A DNA stretch of 13,720 nt from Bacillota bacterium (GTDB lineage Bacteria; Bacillota; Clostridia; Christensenellales; SZUA-584): contig JAEWWC010000166.1 of NCBI GenBank assembly GCA_023396555.1, positions 1 to 13,720 of the forward strand, read 5' to 3'. Positions 5,902-12,106 of the stretch are shown here, one piece after another (position 1 is the first letter of the stretch; every line of letters begins with the position of its first letter). A program made the translations under genes and the position numbers. The notes under the pieces were generated by a model. That model worked only from the letters and a program-made list of their open reading frames with translations. It was not told the origin of the DNA and searched no databases.

Positions 5902-7641
5902 TTAAGTTTTACCTGCCGTCAGAGGAAGGTAAACGGTAAAAACGCTGCCTTCACCGACCTGGCTATTTACGGTAATCTGTCCGTCAAGAAGGCTGACGAT
6001 GTGTTTGACAATCGCGAGCCCCAAACCAGTACCGCCCAGCGAACGCGACCGGCTTGTATCTACGCGATAAAACCGTTCAAAAAGGCGCGGGATGTTAGCT
6101 TCGGGTATGCCGATGCCTGAGTCTTCCACACGAAGTACGGCCATCGTTTCTTCCGCAGAGACCGACACATGTACCCGCCCGCCAGAGGGTGTGTATTTGA
6201 CCGCGTTATCGATCAAGTTGATGGCAAGCTGTTTGATACGGTCATTGTCTGCCGCCACCTCAATACTGACATCAGGGATATCCACCACGAATGACAGCCC
6301 TTTCTCATGCGCAGCGCCCTCCAACAATTGGACGGCTTCCTGAACGCCGTCGCGCAAGTCGATGGTTGTTTTGGGGCTTTCGGCGATATTCTCAATCTCG
6401 GACAAAAGCAGAACGTCGTTGATCAGGCGTGTCAGGCGCTCAGACTCCAGCGCGATTATGTCAAGGAAGCGCGCAATGTCACTGCGCGGCATAGCCGGAT
6501 CTTTCAGCGTATCAACAAAACCTCTGATCACTGTCAGCGGCGTTTTAAGTTCATGCGTTACATTCGCCACAAAGTCTTTTCTGAGATTCTCCAGCTTGCG
6601 CAGGTGCGTGATATCCTGAACAAGCAGAATGACGCCGTATCCCTTTCCCTCGCTGAATATCGAAGCGGCAAATACCTGCAGATACAGCGTGTCCATGCCT
6701 CGTGAAATATTCAGCTCCCGCTCAATGACATTTGTATTCTGAAGGGCTTCCCGTATCACCGTTTCCAGACCCCGATTTTGGGTCACTTCAAGGAAATACC
6801 GGCCATCGGGTTTGTCCGTTATGGCAAACATGCTGCGCGCGGAGGGGTTTGCCATGATCACTTTCATTTCGTTGTCCACAGCGATGATGCCGCCCGGCAC
6901 CGCACGCAGAACGGCTTCCAGTCGTGAGCTGTTTTCTGAGATGGCTTCTATATTGCGCCGAAGCCTGTCCGCCATCTGGTTCAGCGCGCTGGACAGTGCT
7001 TCTATTTCGTCGCCTGTCCGGATGCTCCGGAGTTCCCCAAAGCGGCCCTCGGCGATTTTAATGGTTTCCTTCTGGAGCTGGATGATGGGCTGCGTAACGC
7101 CGCGGGAAACAAAAAGCGCGATACCAAGGCATACCAGAAACGCTACAAGGAGTATGGACAGTATCGGAATCCAAATGGAACTTGAATACGCGGCTACGCC
7201 ATCAAGCAGCAGCGCCACACGAATAATCTGCTGAAGCTTATCCGACCGGTAGGCAAAATACATCATGTCTGTGCCCAGCGTATTGCTCCGCCTGATGTCA
7301 CTGGCCGAACCGTCTTTCAGGGCAAGTATGACCTCCGGCCTGTCCGCATGGTTTTCCAGTTCATCCGCGTTCGCCCGCGTATCAAATACGACCTTGCCAT
7401 TAAAGTCTATGATCGTAATACGGGCATCCTGAGCCTTATCAATACTGTACAAAGCCGGCTTGTTGTTTTCCTCATACAGCATAAAGCTTTCCGTGACTTC
7501 CGCGATATTGAGCAGCTGCTCTCTGACATCCTTCTTATAAGACCTGTCAAGATATACCACTGTCAGCAGACTTACAATGATGATAACGATCAGAAAAAGC
7601 AGGCTAATCCTGAATACAATTTTTTTAAATATTCGGTTCAT
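5902..7641 (-). CDS. phoR: PhoR-like membrane sensor histidine kinase
   Basis: A 579-residue sensor kinase. Seen in order: TM1 (about 9-30), an extracytoplasmic sensor region (31-155), TM2 (about 156-178), HAMP (179-232), a PAS domain (about 240-350), the HisKA dimerisation helix with FVANVTHELKTPLT (phospho-acceptor His363), and a HATPase domain with NLIDNAVKY (475-483), DSGIGI (507-512), FERFYR (521-526) and GGTGLGLA (536-543). All catalytic boxes are intact. TM-sensor-TM-HAMP-PAS-kinase is the PhoR/WalK architecture, and the length equals what I recall for B. subtilis PhoR. The ATG lies 17 nt inside the end of the response regulator gene, so they form one coupled pair. Phosphate as the signal is inferred from architecture and synteny; no pst or phoU genes are in the window. 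Confidence 0.88.
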   Translation of the reverse strand: MNRIFKKIVFRISLLFLIVIIIVSLLTVVYLDRSYKKDVREQLLNIAEVTESFMLYEENNKPALYSIDKAQDARITIIDFNGKVVFDTRANADELENHADRPEVILALKDGSASDIRRSNTLGTDMMYFAYRSDKLQQIIRVALLLDGVAAYSSSIWIPILSILLVAFLVCLGIALFVSRGVTQPIIQLQKETIKIAEGRFGELRSIRTGDEIEALSSALNQMADRLRRNIEAISENSSRLEAVLRAVPGGIIAVDNEMKVIMANPSARSMFAITDKPDGRYFLEVTQNRGLETVIREALQNTNVIERELNISRGMDTLYLQVFAASIFSEGKGYGVILLVQDITHLRKLENLRKDFVANVTHELKTPLTVIRGFVDTLKDPAMPRSDIARFLDIIALESERLTRLINDVLLLSEIENIAESPKTTIDLRDGVQEAVQLLEGAAHEKGLSFVVDIPDVSIEVAADNDRIKQLAINLIDNAVKYTPSGGRVHVSVSAEETMAVLRVEDSGIGIPEANIPRLFERFYRVDTSRSRSLGGTGLGLAIVKHIVSLLDGQITVNSQVGEGSVFTVYLPLTAGKT

Positions 7642-8326
7642 CTTTCATATTGAAGCGATAGCCGACACCCCTGACCGTCTCAATCCGATCTCCGTAATCG
7701 CCCAGCTTCTTTCTCAGATTCGTAATATGCACGTCCACGGTACGCGTCTCGCCGAAGTAATCATATCCCCATACTTTATTGAGTATCATGTCTCGCGTCA
7801 GCACCTGCGTGCCGCTGGACATTAAAAGCACAAGCAGCTCAAATTCCTTAAGCGTCAATTTCAGTTCTTCACCACTGATGTAGGCTTTATAATTTGCGTT
7901 GTCTACCTGCAGGTTTTTGTAGTTCATGACAGGCTGGGATTGTGTTTCCAGCTTTTTGGAACGTCGCAGCAGCGCTTTGACCCGGGCGCAAAGCTCGCGA
8001 ACGCTGAAAGGCTTGGACACATAGTCGTCAGCGCCCAACTCCAGGCCGATGATCTTGTCCACCTCTTCGGCTCGCGCCGTCACCATGATCACCGGCATAT
8101 CCGCCAGTGCTTCGGTGGACCGTATCGATTTCAAAACGCCCAGCCCATCGATACCCGGCAGCATCTGGTCTAGCAGCACGATGTCCGGCCGCTGCTTTGA
8201 GATCATCGCCACTGCCGCCTCGCCTGTTTCGGCACGAAGAGCATCATAGCCTTCTTTTTTCAGATTGTATTCGAGCAATTCCAGTATATTCGGTTCATCG
8301 TCGACAATGAGCACCTTTTCATTCAT
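7625..8326 (-). CDS. phoP: PhoP-like OmpR-family response regulator
   Basis: A 233-residue DNA-binding regulator. The receiver domain (1-118) has the acidic pair Asp9-Asp10, phospho-acceptor Asp53 in LLDQMLPGIDG, Thr83 in VMVTARAEE and Lys105 in YVSKPFSVRE. The winged-helix domain (about 135-230) has ELKLTLKEFELLVLL, RDMILNKVWGYDYFGETRTV (split around residues 180-200) and VDVHITNLRKKLGD with GVGYRF at the end, all typical of PhoB/PhoP/WalR proteins. I chose the ATG at 8326 (MNEKVLIVDDEP) because AAAGGAAG lies 9 nt upstream; a TTG at 8335 would sit on that site. It overlaps pgeF by 8 nt and the kinase gene by 17 nt. From memory, C. acetobutylicum carries phoP-phoR downstream of sigG in a similar arrangement, supporting the name. 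Confidence 0.88.
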   Translation of the reverse strand: MNEKVLIVDDEPNILELLEYNLKKEGYDALRAETGEAAVAMISKQRPDIVLLDQMLPGIDGLGVLKSIRSTEALADMPVIMVTARAEEVDKIIGLELGADDYVSKPFSVRELCARVKALLRRSKKLETQSQPVMNYKNLQVDNANYKAYISGEELKLTLKEFELLVLLMSSGTQVLTRDMILNKVWGYDYFGETRTVDVHITNLRKKLGDYGDRIETVRGVGYRFNMKDEPNI

Positions 8327-9152
8327 TCTGTTCAACTTCCTTTAACAAAATTACGGCAGCCATTGCGCCCGTCTGCCCTTTATCGCGCCGATGAGAATAG
8401 AACAGATACGAATCTCCGTATGTGCACATATCCGCCACCGTTACGTTTCGGGGGCTGATTCCGCCTGCCAGCATATCCGTCACACAGGCGGTATTCAAAT
8501 CGGCGTACAGCCGTCCTTCTCTCGTTTGCACCGACTCTTCGCCAAATTCCCGGACAAAAATATCCCGGACCTCTTCACCCACTTCAAAGTTCCGGACGCT
8601 GATGCACGGGCCCACCGCCGCCAGTATATCGTCCAGCCTGCAGCCGATGCCTATCAGCGCTTCCAAGGTCTTGATTATCATGTGGCTGGTTACGCCGCGC
8701 CAGCCGGCATGGCAGACGGCAACAGCACGCCTTATAGGATCATAAAAAAACAGCGGCACACAGTCCGCATGGAGCGAAATAAGCGGCAGTCCGGTTTCGT
8801 CGGTAAAAAGACCATCGCATGGTTCCGATACCATCTCGCGCCATATTCCCCGTCCGGCGTCCTCCTTCTGAGCCCGGTAAAGCCGAATGCCATGTTCATA
8901 GTTGTCGAGCACGGCAGCCTGACTGTCGAAGCCGGTCGCGCCGCCGAAGCGGCGCATGTTTTCAAGGAAATGCTCTTGATTGGGTTCCCTTGAACGGCTG
9001 AAGTTCAAAGTATCGAACGGTTCAGGGCTTACGCCGCCGATTCGAGTGGAAAACGCGCATGTAACGCCCCCGGCTCTTTCAAAAGCCGGTATCGTCAGAA
9101 ACCTAACTCCATTTTTCTTCCAAAGTGTAAAACCTTTTTGTATTTGCTGCAT
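8319..9152 (-). CDS. pgeF: PgeF/YfiH family protein (peptidoglycan editing factor; multicopper polyphenol oxidase-like)
   Basis: A 277-residue protein of the YfiH/DUF152 family. Metal ligands are recognisable: His87 (YEHG), Cys131 (SLHADCVPL) and His148 (AVCHAGWRG), with the 17-residue spacing between Cys and His seen in YfiH. Other family marks are AFSTRIGGVSPEPFDTLNFS (about 33-52), GPCISVRNFEVGEEV (near 196) and a C-terminal C-x-Y-x-x-x-x-x-F-Y-S-H-R-R-D (near 250). E. coli PgeF removes misincorporated L-Ser from UDP-MurNAc cell-wall precursors; older annotations call the family laccase-like, and purine nucleoside phosphorylase activity has been reported for relatives. Which activity dominates here cannot be read from sequence. 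The ATG is 1 nt after the nrdR stop, and the 3' end overlaps the regulator gene. Confidence 0.9.
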   Translation of the reverse strand: MQQIQKGFTLWKKNGVRFLTIPAFERAGGVTCAFSTRIGGVSPEPFDTLNFSRSREPNQEHFLENMRRFGGATGFDSQAAVLDNYEHGIRLYRAQKEDAGRGIWREMVSEPCDGLFTDETGLPLISLHADCVPLFFYDPIRRAVAVCHAGWRGVTSHMIIKTLEALIGIGCRLDDILAAVGPCISVRNFEVGEEVRDIFVREFGEESVQTREGRLYADLNTACVTDMLAGGISPRNVTVADMCTYGDSYLFYSHRRDKGQTGAMAAVILLKEVEQNE

Positions 9153-9153
9153 C

Positions 9154-9609
9154 CTACTTTTCTTCCAACAGGCGCTGTAGCTCCTGCATAAACGTATCTA
9201 CGTCCTTGAATTCCTTATATACTGAGGCGAAACGCACATATGCCACATCGTCCAGATCTTTCAGGCCCTTCATGACCAGTTCGCCGATCTCCTTGGTGGA
9301 AATCTCCTGCCGGAGCGAATTGAATATGGCCTTCTCTATGTTCAGCACCAGCGTTTCTATTTCCTGCATGGGTACCGGCCGCTTTTCACACGCTTTGATG
9401 ATGCCGATCTTGATCTTGTCCGAATCAAAGGGTACCCGCTCTCCGTCCTTTTTGACGACAAGCAGCGGGAGGCTGTCGATCTTCTCATACGTCGTGAAAC
9501 GCTTCTTGCAGGACAGGCACTCACGGCGACGCCGTATGGAGCTGCCTTCGTCCGTCGGCCTGGAATCCACCACCTTGCTCTCAAGAAAACCGCAATATAT
9601 GCACTTCAT
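9154..9609 (-). CDS. nrdR: Transcriptional repressor NrdR
   Basis: A 151-residue NrdR of canonical length. The start ATG at 9609 gives MKCIYCGFLESKVVDSRPTD, the family N-terminus; longer in-frame extension upstream would cross the promoter and is not supported. A zinc ribbon uses Cys3, Cys6, Cys31 and Cys34 (CIYC and CLSC), with the basic SIRRRREC segment between. The ATP-cone domain follows (about 46-136, including VVKKDGERVPFD and the DVAYVRFASVYKEF stretch). NrdR senses ATP/dATP and represses ribonucleotide reductase operons at NrdR boxes. No NrdR box pair or nrd gene is visible here. It has its own promoter and leads into pgeF and the two-component genes. Confidence 0.96.
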   Translation of the reverse strand: MKCIYCGFLESKVVDSRPTDEGSSIRRRRECLSCKKRFTTYEKIDSLPLLVVKKDGERVPFDSDKIKIGIIKACEKRPVPMQEIETLVLNIEKAIFNSLRQEISTKEIGELVMKGLKDLDDVAYVRFASVYKEFKDVDTFMQELQRLLEEK

Positions 9610-9637
9610 AATGCGCCCCCATGCCTTATTTGCTACT

Positions 9638-9665
9638 ATTATAGCATAATTATGAAGAAATACAA
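9638..9665 (-). promoter_or_regulatory. Promoter of the nrdR-pgeF-phoPR unit
   Basis: A consensus -10 TATAAT (9643-9638), preceded by TGC as an extended -10, lies 16 nt after a -35-like TTGTAT (9665-9660). The -35 begins at the base directly after the ymxH stop codon. A start near 9632 gives a leader of about 22 nt carrying the GGGGGCG ribosome-binding region of nrdR. This allows expression independent of sigG-ymxH. Confidence 0.78.
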
Positions 9666-9926
9666 TTATTCGCGGTAGTTTGGCATACAGTTCACGTCTA
9701 TTTCCACCAGCACGACATCTTCGCCTACTTTTCTGATGTTCTGCCACGGTATAATGCTGTCCCTTTCGCCCTTGAACAGGAACGAAAGACGCGTGGGCCC
9801 CGGCACAACAATGGCGGTCACCTTGCCTGTCGGCATGTCGATTACAAGGTCGCATATGTATCCCAGTCTTGCGCCGTCCAGTACGTTGACAACTTCTTTT
9901 TGCCGCAGTTTGGCATAACGTGTCAT
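9666..9926 (-). CDS. ymxH: YlmC/YmxH family PRC-barrel protein, sporulation-associated
   Basis: An 86-residue PRC-barrel domain protein. Family features are the opening L-R-x-K-E-V-V-N-V-x-D-G-x-R-L-G segment (about residues 6-21), DLVIDMPTGKVTAIVVPGP in the middle and IIPWQNIRKVGEDVVLVE near the end (conserved I-P-W-x-x-I-x-K-I-G-x-D-V-I-L-V). YlmC/YmxH proteins are common in spore formers and often found beside sporulation genes, but their molecular role is not established. I chose the ATG at 9926 because GAGG sits 8 nt upstream; ATG 9932 and GTG 9935 are in frame but overlap or abut that site. The gene follows sigG after a strong terminator, so it depends on read-through or on a promoter in the AT-rich 40 nt before it, where I see only weak candidates. 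Confidence 0.88.
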   Translation of the reverse strand: MTRYAKLRQKEVVNVLDGARLGYICDLVIDMPTGKVTAIVVPGPTRLSFLFKGERDSIIPWQNIRKVGEDVVLVEIDVNCMPNYRE

Positions 9927-9966
9927 CGTCATCACCTCACTTTATATATCATATTATGCAGAACAT

Positions 9967-10004
9967 ATAAAAAAGACCGGGATACGCATTGCCGTTATCC
10001 CGGT
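9967..10004 (-). terminator. Intrinsic terminator after sigG
   Basis: ACCGGGATA and TATCCCGGT form a perfect 9-bp stem (10004-9996 with 9984-9976), followed on the transcript by CTTTTTTATATG. It begins 23 nt after the sigG stop. On the opposite strand there is no adjacent T-run, so it acts on minus-strand transcripts. Confidence 0.92.
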
Positions 10005-10026
10005 AGTTAACTTTTTCATTGTATTC

Positions 10027-10800
10027 TTAAATACTTCTCTTCATGCTTTTCAGCGCATTTTTTTCCAGACGGGAAACCTGTGCCTGACTGATGCCGATCT
10101 CGTCCGCCACTTCCATCTGCGTCTTACCCTGATAAAACCGCATCCTGATGATGTTGCGCTCCCTCTCCCCCAGTTTTTCAATGGCTTCCTTCAGCGCGAT
10201 TCCTTCAAGCCAGTTCTCGTCGGCGCAGCTTTTGTCCTGCAGCTGGTCCATCACATAGATGGCGTCCGCGCCGTCATGATAAACCGGCTCGTACAACGAC
10301 ACAGGGTCTTGTATGGCATCAAGCGCAAACACAACGTCTTCAACACTGATTCCAAGCTCAGCCGCGATTTTCTCAACGCTGGGATCGCTGCAGTCCTTTT
10401 TGGCCATCGTATTGCGAATCTGCAGCGCTTTATACGCGATATCACGGAGCGAGCGTGACACGCGGATGCTGTTGTTGTCCCGCAGATAGCGCCGGATTTC
10501 TCCGGTGATCATCGGCACGGCGTAGGTGGAAAAGCGGACGCCCATCTCCACGTTAAAGTTGTCTATGGCTTTGATCAGCCCGATGCAGCCCACCTGAAAC
10601 AGATCGTCCATATTTTCTCTCCGGCCAGTGAAGCGCTGGATGACGCTTAAGACCAGACGGAGATTCCCCCGAATAAATTCTTCGCGTGCGGCACGGTCTC
10701 CGGCTTTGACCTTGAGCATCGTCTCCTTCATTTGCCGTGGCTTCATGACAGGCAGCTTGGATGTGTCAACGCCGCAAATCTCAACCTTGTTCGTCAGCAT
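10027..10800 (-). CDS. sigG: RNA polymerase sporulation sigma factor SigG
   Basis: A 257-residue sigma-70 factor, close to the 260 residues of B. subtilis SigG. The opening NKVEICGVDTSKLPV is essentially diagnostic for SigG. Region 2 contains NLRLVLSVIQRF, DDLFQVGCIGLIKAIDNF, FSTYAVPMITGEIRRYLRD and SIRVSRSLRDIAYKALQ; region 3 has FALDAIQDPVSLYEPVYHDG; region 4 has the helix-turn-helix EVADEIGISQAQVSRLEK. SigG directs late gene expression in the forespore. The ATG has AAGGAG at a 7-nt spacing. Unlike the usual spoIIGA-sigE-sigG order, the upstream neighbour is ispA behind a terminator, so sigG stands alone with its own regulatory region. Its presence supports, but does not prove, that the organism sporulates. 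Confidence 0.97.
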   Translation of the reverse strand: MLTNKVEICGVDTSKLPVMKPRQMKETMLKVKAGDRAAREEFIRGNLRLVLSVIQRFTGRRENMDDLFQVGCIGLIKAIDNFNVEMGVRFSTYAVPMITGEIRRYLRDNNSIRVSRSLRDIAYKALQIRNTMAKKDCSDPSVEKIAAELGISVEDVVFALDAIQDPVSLYEPVYHDGADAIYVMDQLQDKSCADENWLEGIALKEAIEKLGERERNIIRMRFYQGKTQMEVADEIGISQAQVSRLEKNALKSMKRSI

Positions 10801-10852
10801 GTCATATCTCCTTGAGGTGCTTTGATATGACTAGCTTTACCATGGCAAATTT

Positions 10853-10884
10853 CTTTTATACCGCCCAATTTGTTGCATATGCAA
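10853..10884 (-). promoter_or_regulatory. Candidate promoter of sigG
   Basis: Two readings overlap. As a forespore SigF/SigG-class promoter: GCATA (10882-10878), a 15-nt spacer, then GGTATAAAAG (10862-10853), which matches 5 of 7 specified positions of the SigF -10 consensus. As a vegetative promoter: TTGCAT (10884-10879), 18 nt, TATAAA (10860-10855). SigF control is expected for sigG from B. subtilis; the sequence alone does not choose. Confidence 0.42.
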
Positions 10885-10885
10885 C
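10872..10885. repeat. Perfect 14-bp palindrome over the candidate sigG -35
   Basis: GTTGCATATGCAAC is a perfect inverted repeat with no spacer, the form of a dimer-binding operator. It covers the -35 region of the candidate sigG promoter. A near copy of one side, GTTGTATATGC, occurs about 45 nt further upstream (10928-10918). No known operator consensus is recognised. Confidence 0.6.
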
Positions 10886-10895
10886 GCATTTTACC

Positions 10896-10927
10896 TTGTA
10901 TAGCTTAACAGAAATCCGCATATACAA
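10896..10927. repeat. Inverted repeat with 7-bp arms upstream of sigG
   Basis: On the minus strand TTGTATA (10927-10921) and TATACAA (10902-10896) are perfect complements 18 nt apart, upstream of the palindrome. The spacing also allows a poor -35/-10 pair (TTGTAT, 19 nt, TATACA). A further small hairpin of CCTTCC/GGAAGG arms lies at 10931-10952. The rest of the 230-nt gap between ispA and sigG holds the ispA terminator and AT-rich sequence; no further gene is seen. Confidence 0.5.
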
Positions 10928-10980
10928 CACCCTTCCAATTAGCAAAGGAAGGTTTCTTTTCAGGTGATTCATATATGGCG

Positions 10981-11010
10981 TAAATAAAAAAAGCAGCAAT
11001 ATTTTGCCGC
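10981..11010 (-). terminator. Intrinsic terminator after ispA
   Basis: GCGGCAA and TTGCTGC pair over 7 bp (one G-U) around the loop AATA, followed directly by a run of seven T and TATTTA on the minus strand. It begins 20 nt after the ispA stop and closes the folD-xseA-xseB-ispA unit. Confidence 0.93.
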
Positions 11011-11030
11011 TTACGGTAATTACTCCGGTT

Positions 11031-11918
11031 TTATCTGTCGCGCATCAGCATGTATTGGGAGATGGATTTTAAATTGAAAGCCCGTTCGCCGAAAACGCCC
11101 AATGCCCGTTCCGCGTCGCCGGTCAATCTTTTTGCAATGCTTCTGGACTCCGCTATGCCGTAAACCCGCGCAAACGTCTGCTTTTCCGAATTCGCGTCTT
11201 TGCCGATCGATTTTCCGAGCAGGGCTTCATCCCCCACCTCGTCAAGTATGTCGTCCACGATCTGAAAGACCAGTCCCAGCCGGCTGCCATATGTTTCAAG
11301 TGCAGCTGTTTCCTGCGCCGATGCCCTGAAAAGCGCCGCAGCGCTGAGTACCGACGCGCTGATCATTGCACCCGTCTTGCGCTCGTGGATATGCCGGAGC
11401 ACCTGCTCGTCTTTTTCATGTCCTTCAAACGCGATGTCGCAGGCCTGTCCTTCGATCATGCCTTTCACACCCGCGGCATTCGCAATGATGCGCATCGCGC
11501 TCACGTAGTCCAGACCATCCCCCGCATTGCGACCCGCGCACTCCAGCATCACCTCGAACGCGCAGTTCAGCAGGCCGTCGCCCGCGAGCAGCGCATAGGC
11601 TTCTCCAAACACCACATGATTGGTAGGCTTGCCGCGCCGCAACACATCGTTGTCCATGCACGGCAGGTCGTCATGAATCAGCGAATAGGTATGGATCATC
11701 TCCAGCGCACAGGCAAAGTCCAGCGCCTTCATCGGGTCCCCGAAAATGTCCGCCGTCATCAGGCAAAGCGCCGGCCGCAGCCGCTTTCCGCCCGCTGCGA
11801 GGCTGTAACCCATCGCGTCCTTGAGCGTCCCCGGCTCGCACATGATTTCCAGCAGCGTATTAAGACGCGTATCCACCATGGCGCCGTATCTTTTCAGGTT
11901 TTCCGCAGCCGTATTCAT
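11031..11918 (-). CDS. ispA: Polyprenyl (farnesyl/geranylgeranyl) diphosphate synthase
   Basis: A 295-residue all-helical trans-prenyltransferase that condenses isopentenyl diphosphate with an allylic diphosphate. Seen: GKRLRP (44-49), the first Asp-rich motif DDLPCMD (83-89) with the two-residue insertion of bacterial-type short-chain synthases, RRGKPTNH (94-101), KTGAMI (181-186) and the second Asp-rich motif DDILD (222-226). The residues before the first motif (HTYSLIH) match E. coli IspA and point to a C15 product, but C20 cannot be excluded. The product feeds undecaprenyl phosphate and quinone synthesis. The ATG overlaps the xseB stop as ATGA. The xseA-xseB-ispA order is common in many bacteria, often with dxs next; here a terminator and sigG follow instead. 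Confidence 0.94.
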   Translation of the reverse strand: MNTAAENLKRYGAMVDTRLNTLLEIMCEPGTLKDAMGYSLAAGGKRLRPALCLMTADIFGDPMKALDFACALEMIHTYSLIHDDLPCMDNDVLRRGKPTNHVVFGEAYALLAGDGLLNCAFEVMLECAGRNAGDGLDYVSAMRIIANAAGVKGMIEGQACDIAFEGHEKDEQVLRHIHERKTGAMISASVLSAAALFRASAQETAALETYGSRLGLVFQIVDDILDEVGDEALLGKSIGKDANSEKQTFARVYGIAESRSIAKRLTGDAERALGVFGERAFNLKSISQYMLMRDR

Positions 11919-12106
11919 GACCCTTTAGCCTCGTGCTCCAGTATTTCTATTTTGGATTTATAGGTGTTCAGGCGCTTCTGCAGCATCTCCGCCAGCTTCA
12001 CGCCTTCGGCATACAGCTCCATGCTCTTCTCAATGCCCGATTCGCCCGACTGCAGTTGCTGGGAAATCTCTTCCAGTCTGCGCAGATCCTTTTCGAAATC
12101 GTCCAT
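11915..12106 (-). CDS. xseB: Exodeoxyribonuclease VII small subunit
   Basis: A 63-residue helical protein of normal XseB length. The diagnostic pattern is F-E-x-x-L-x-x-L-E-E-I-x-x-x-L-Q-S-G-E followed by S-M-x-L-Y-x-E-G-x-x-L, all present in the first 37 residues. Several copies of XseB bind one XseA to form exonuclease VII, which degrades single-stranded DNA from both ends into acid-soluble oligonucleotides. The start ATG shares one base with the xseA stop and the stop overlaps the ispA ATG, so the three genes should be translationally coupled. Confidence 0.96.
   Translation of the reverse strand: MDDFEKDLRRLEEISQQLQSGESGIEKSMELYAEGVKLAEMLQKRLNTYKSKIEILEHEAKGS

Noticed and set aside
9610..9855. 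N-terminal extension of nrdR by 82 codons
   Set aside because: The extension runs through the nrdR promoter and into ymxH in another frame; NrdR proteins begin MxCPxC-like, as at 9609.
10872..10885. Rex, CcpA or NrdR operator
   Set aside because: The palindrome does not fit the Rex TTGTGA-N6-TCACAA form, the CcpA cre form, or an NrdR box pair.
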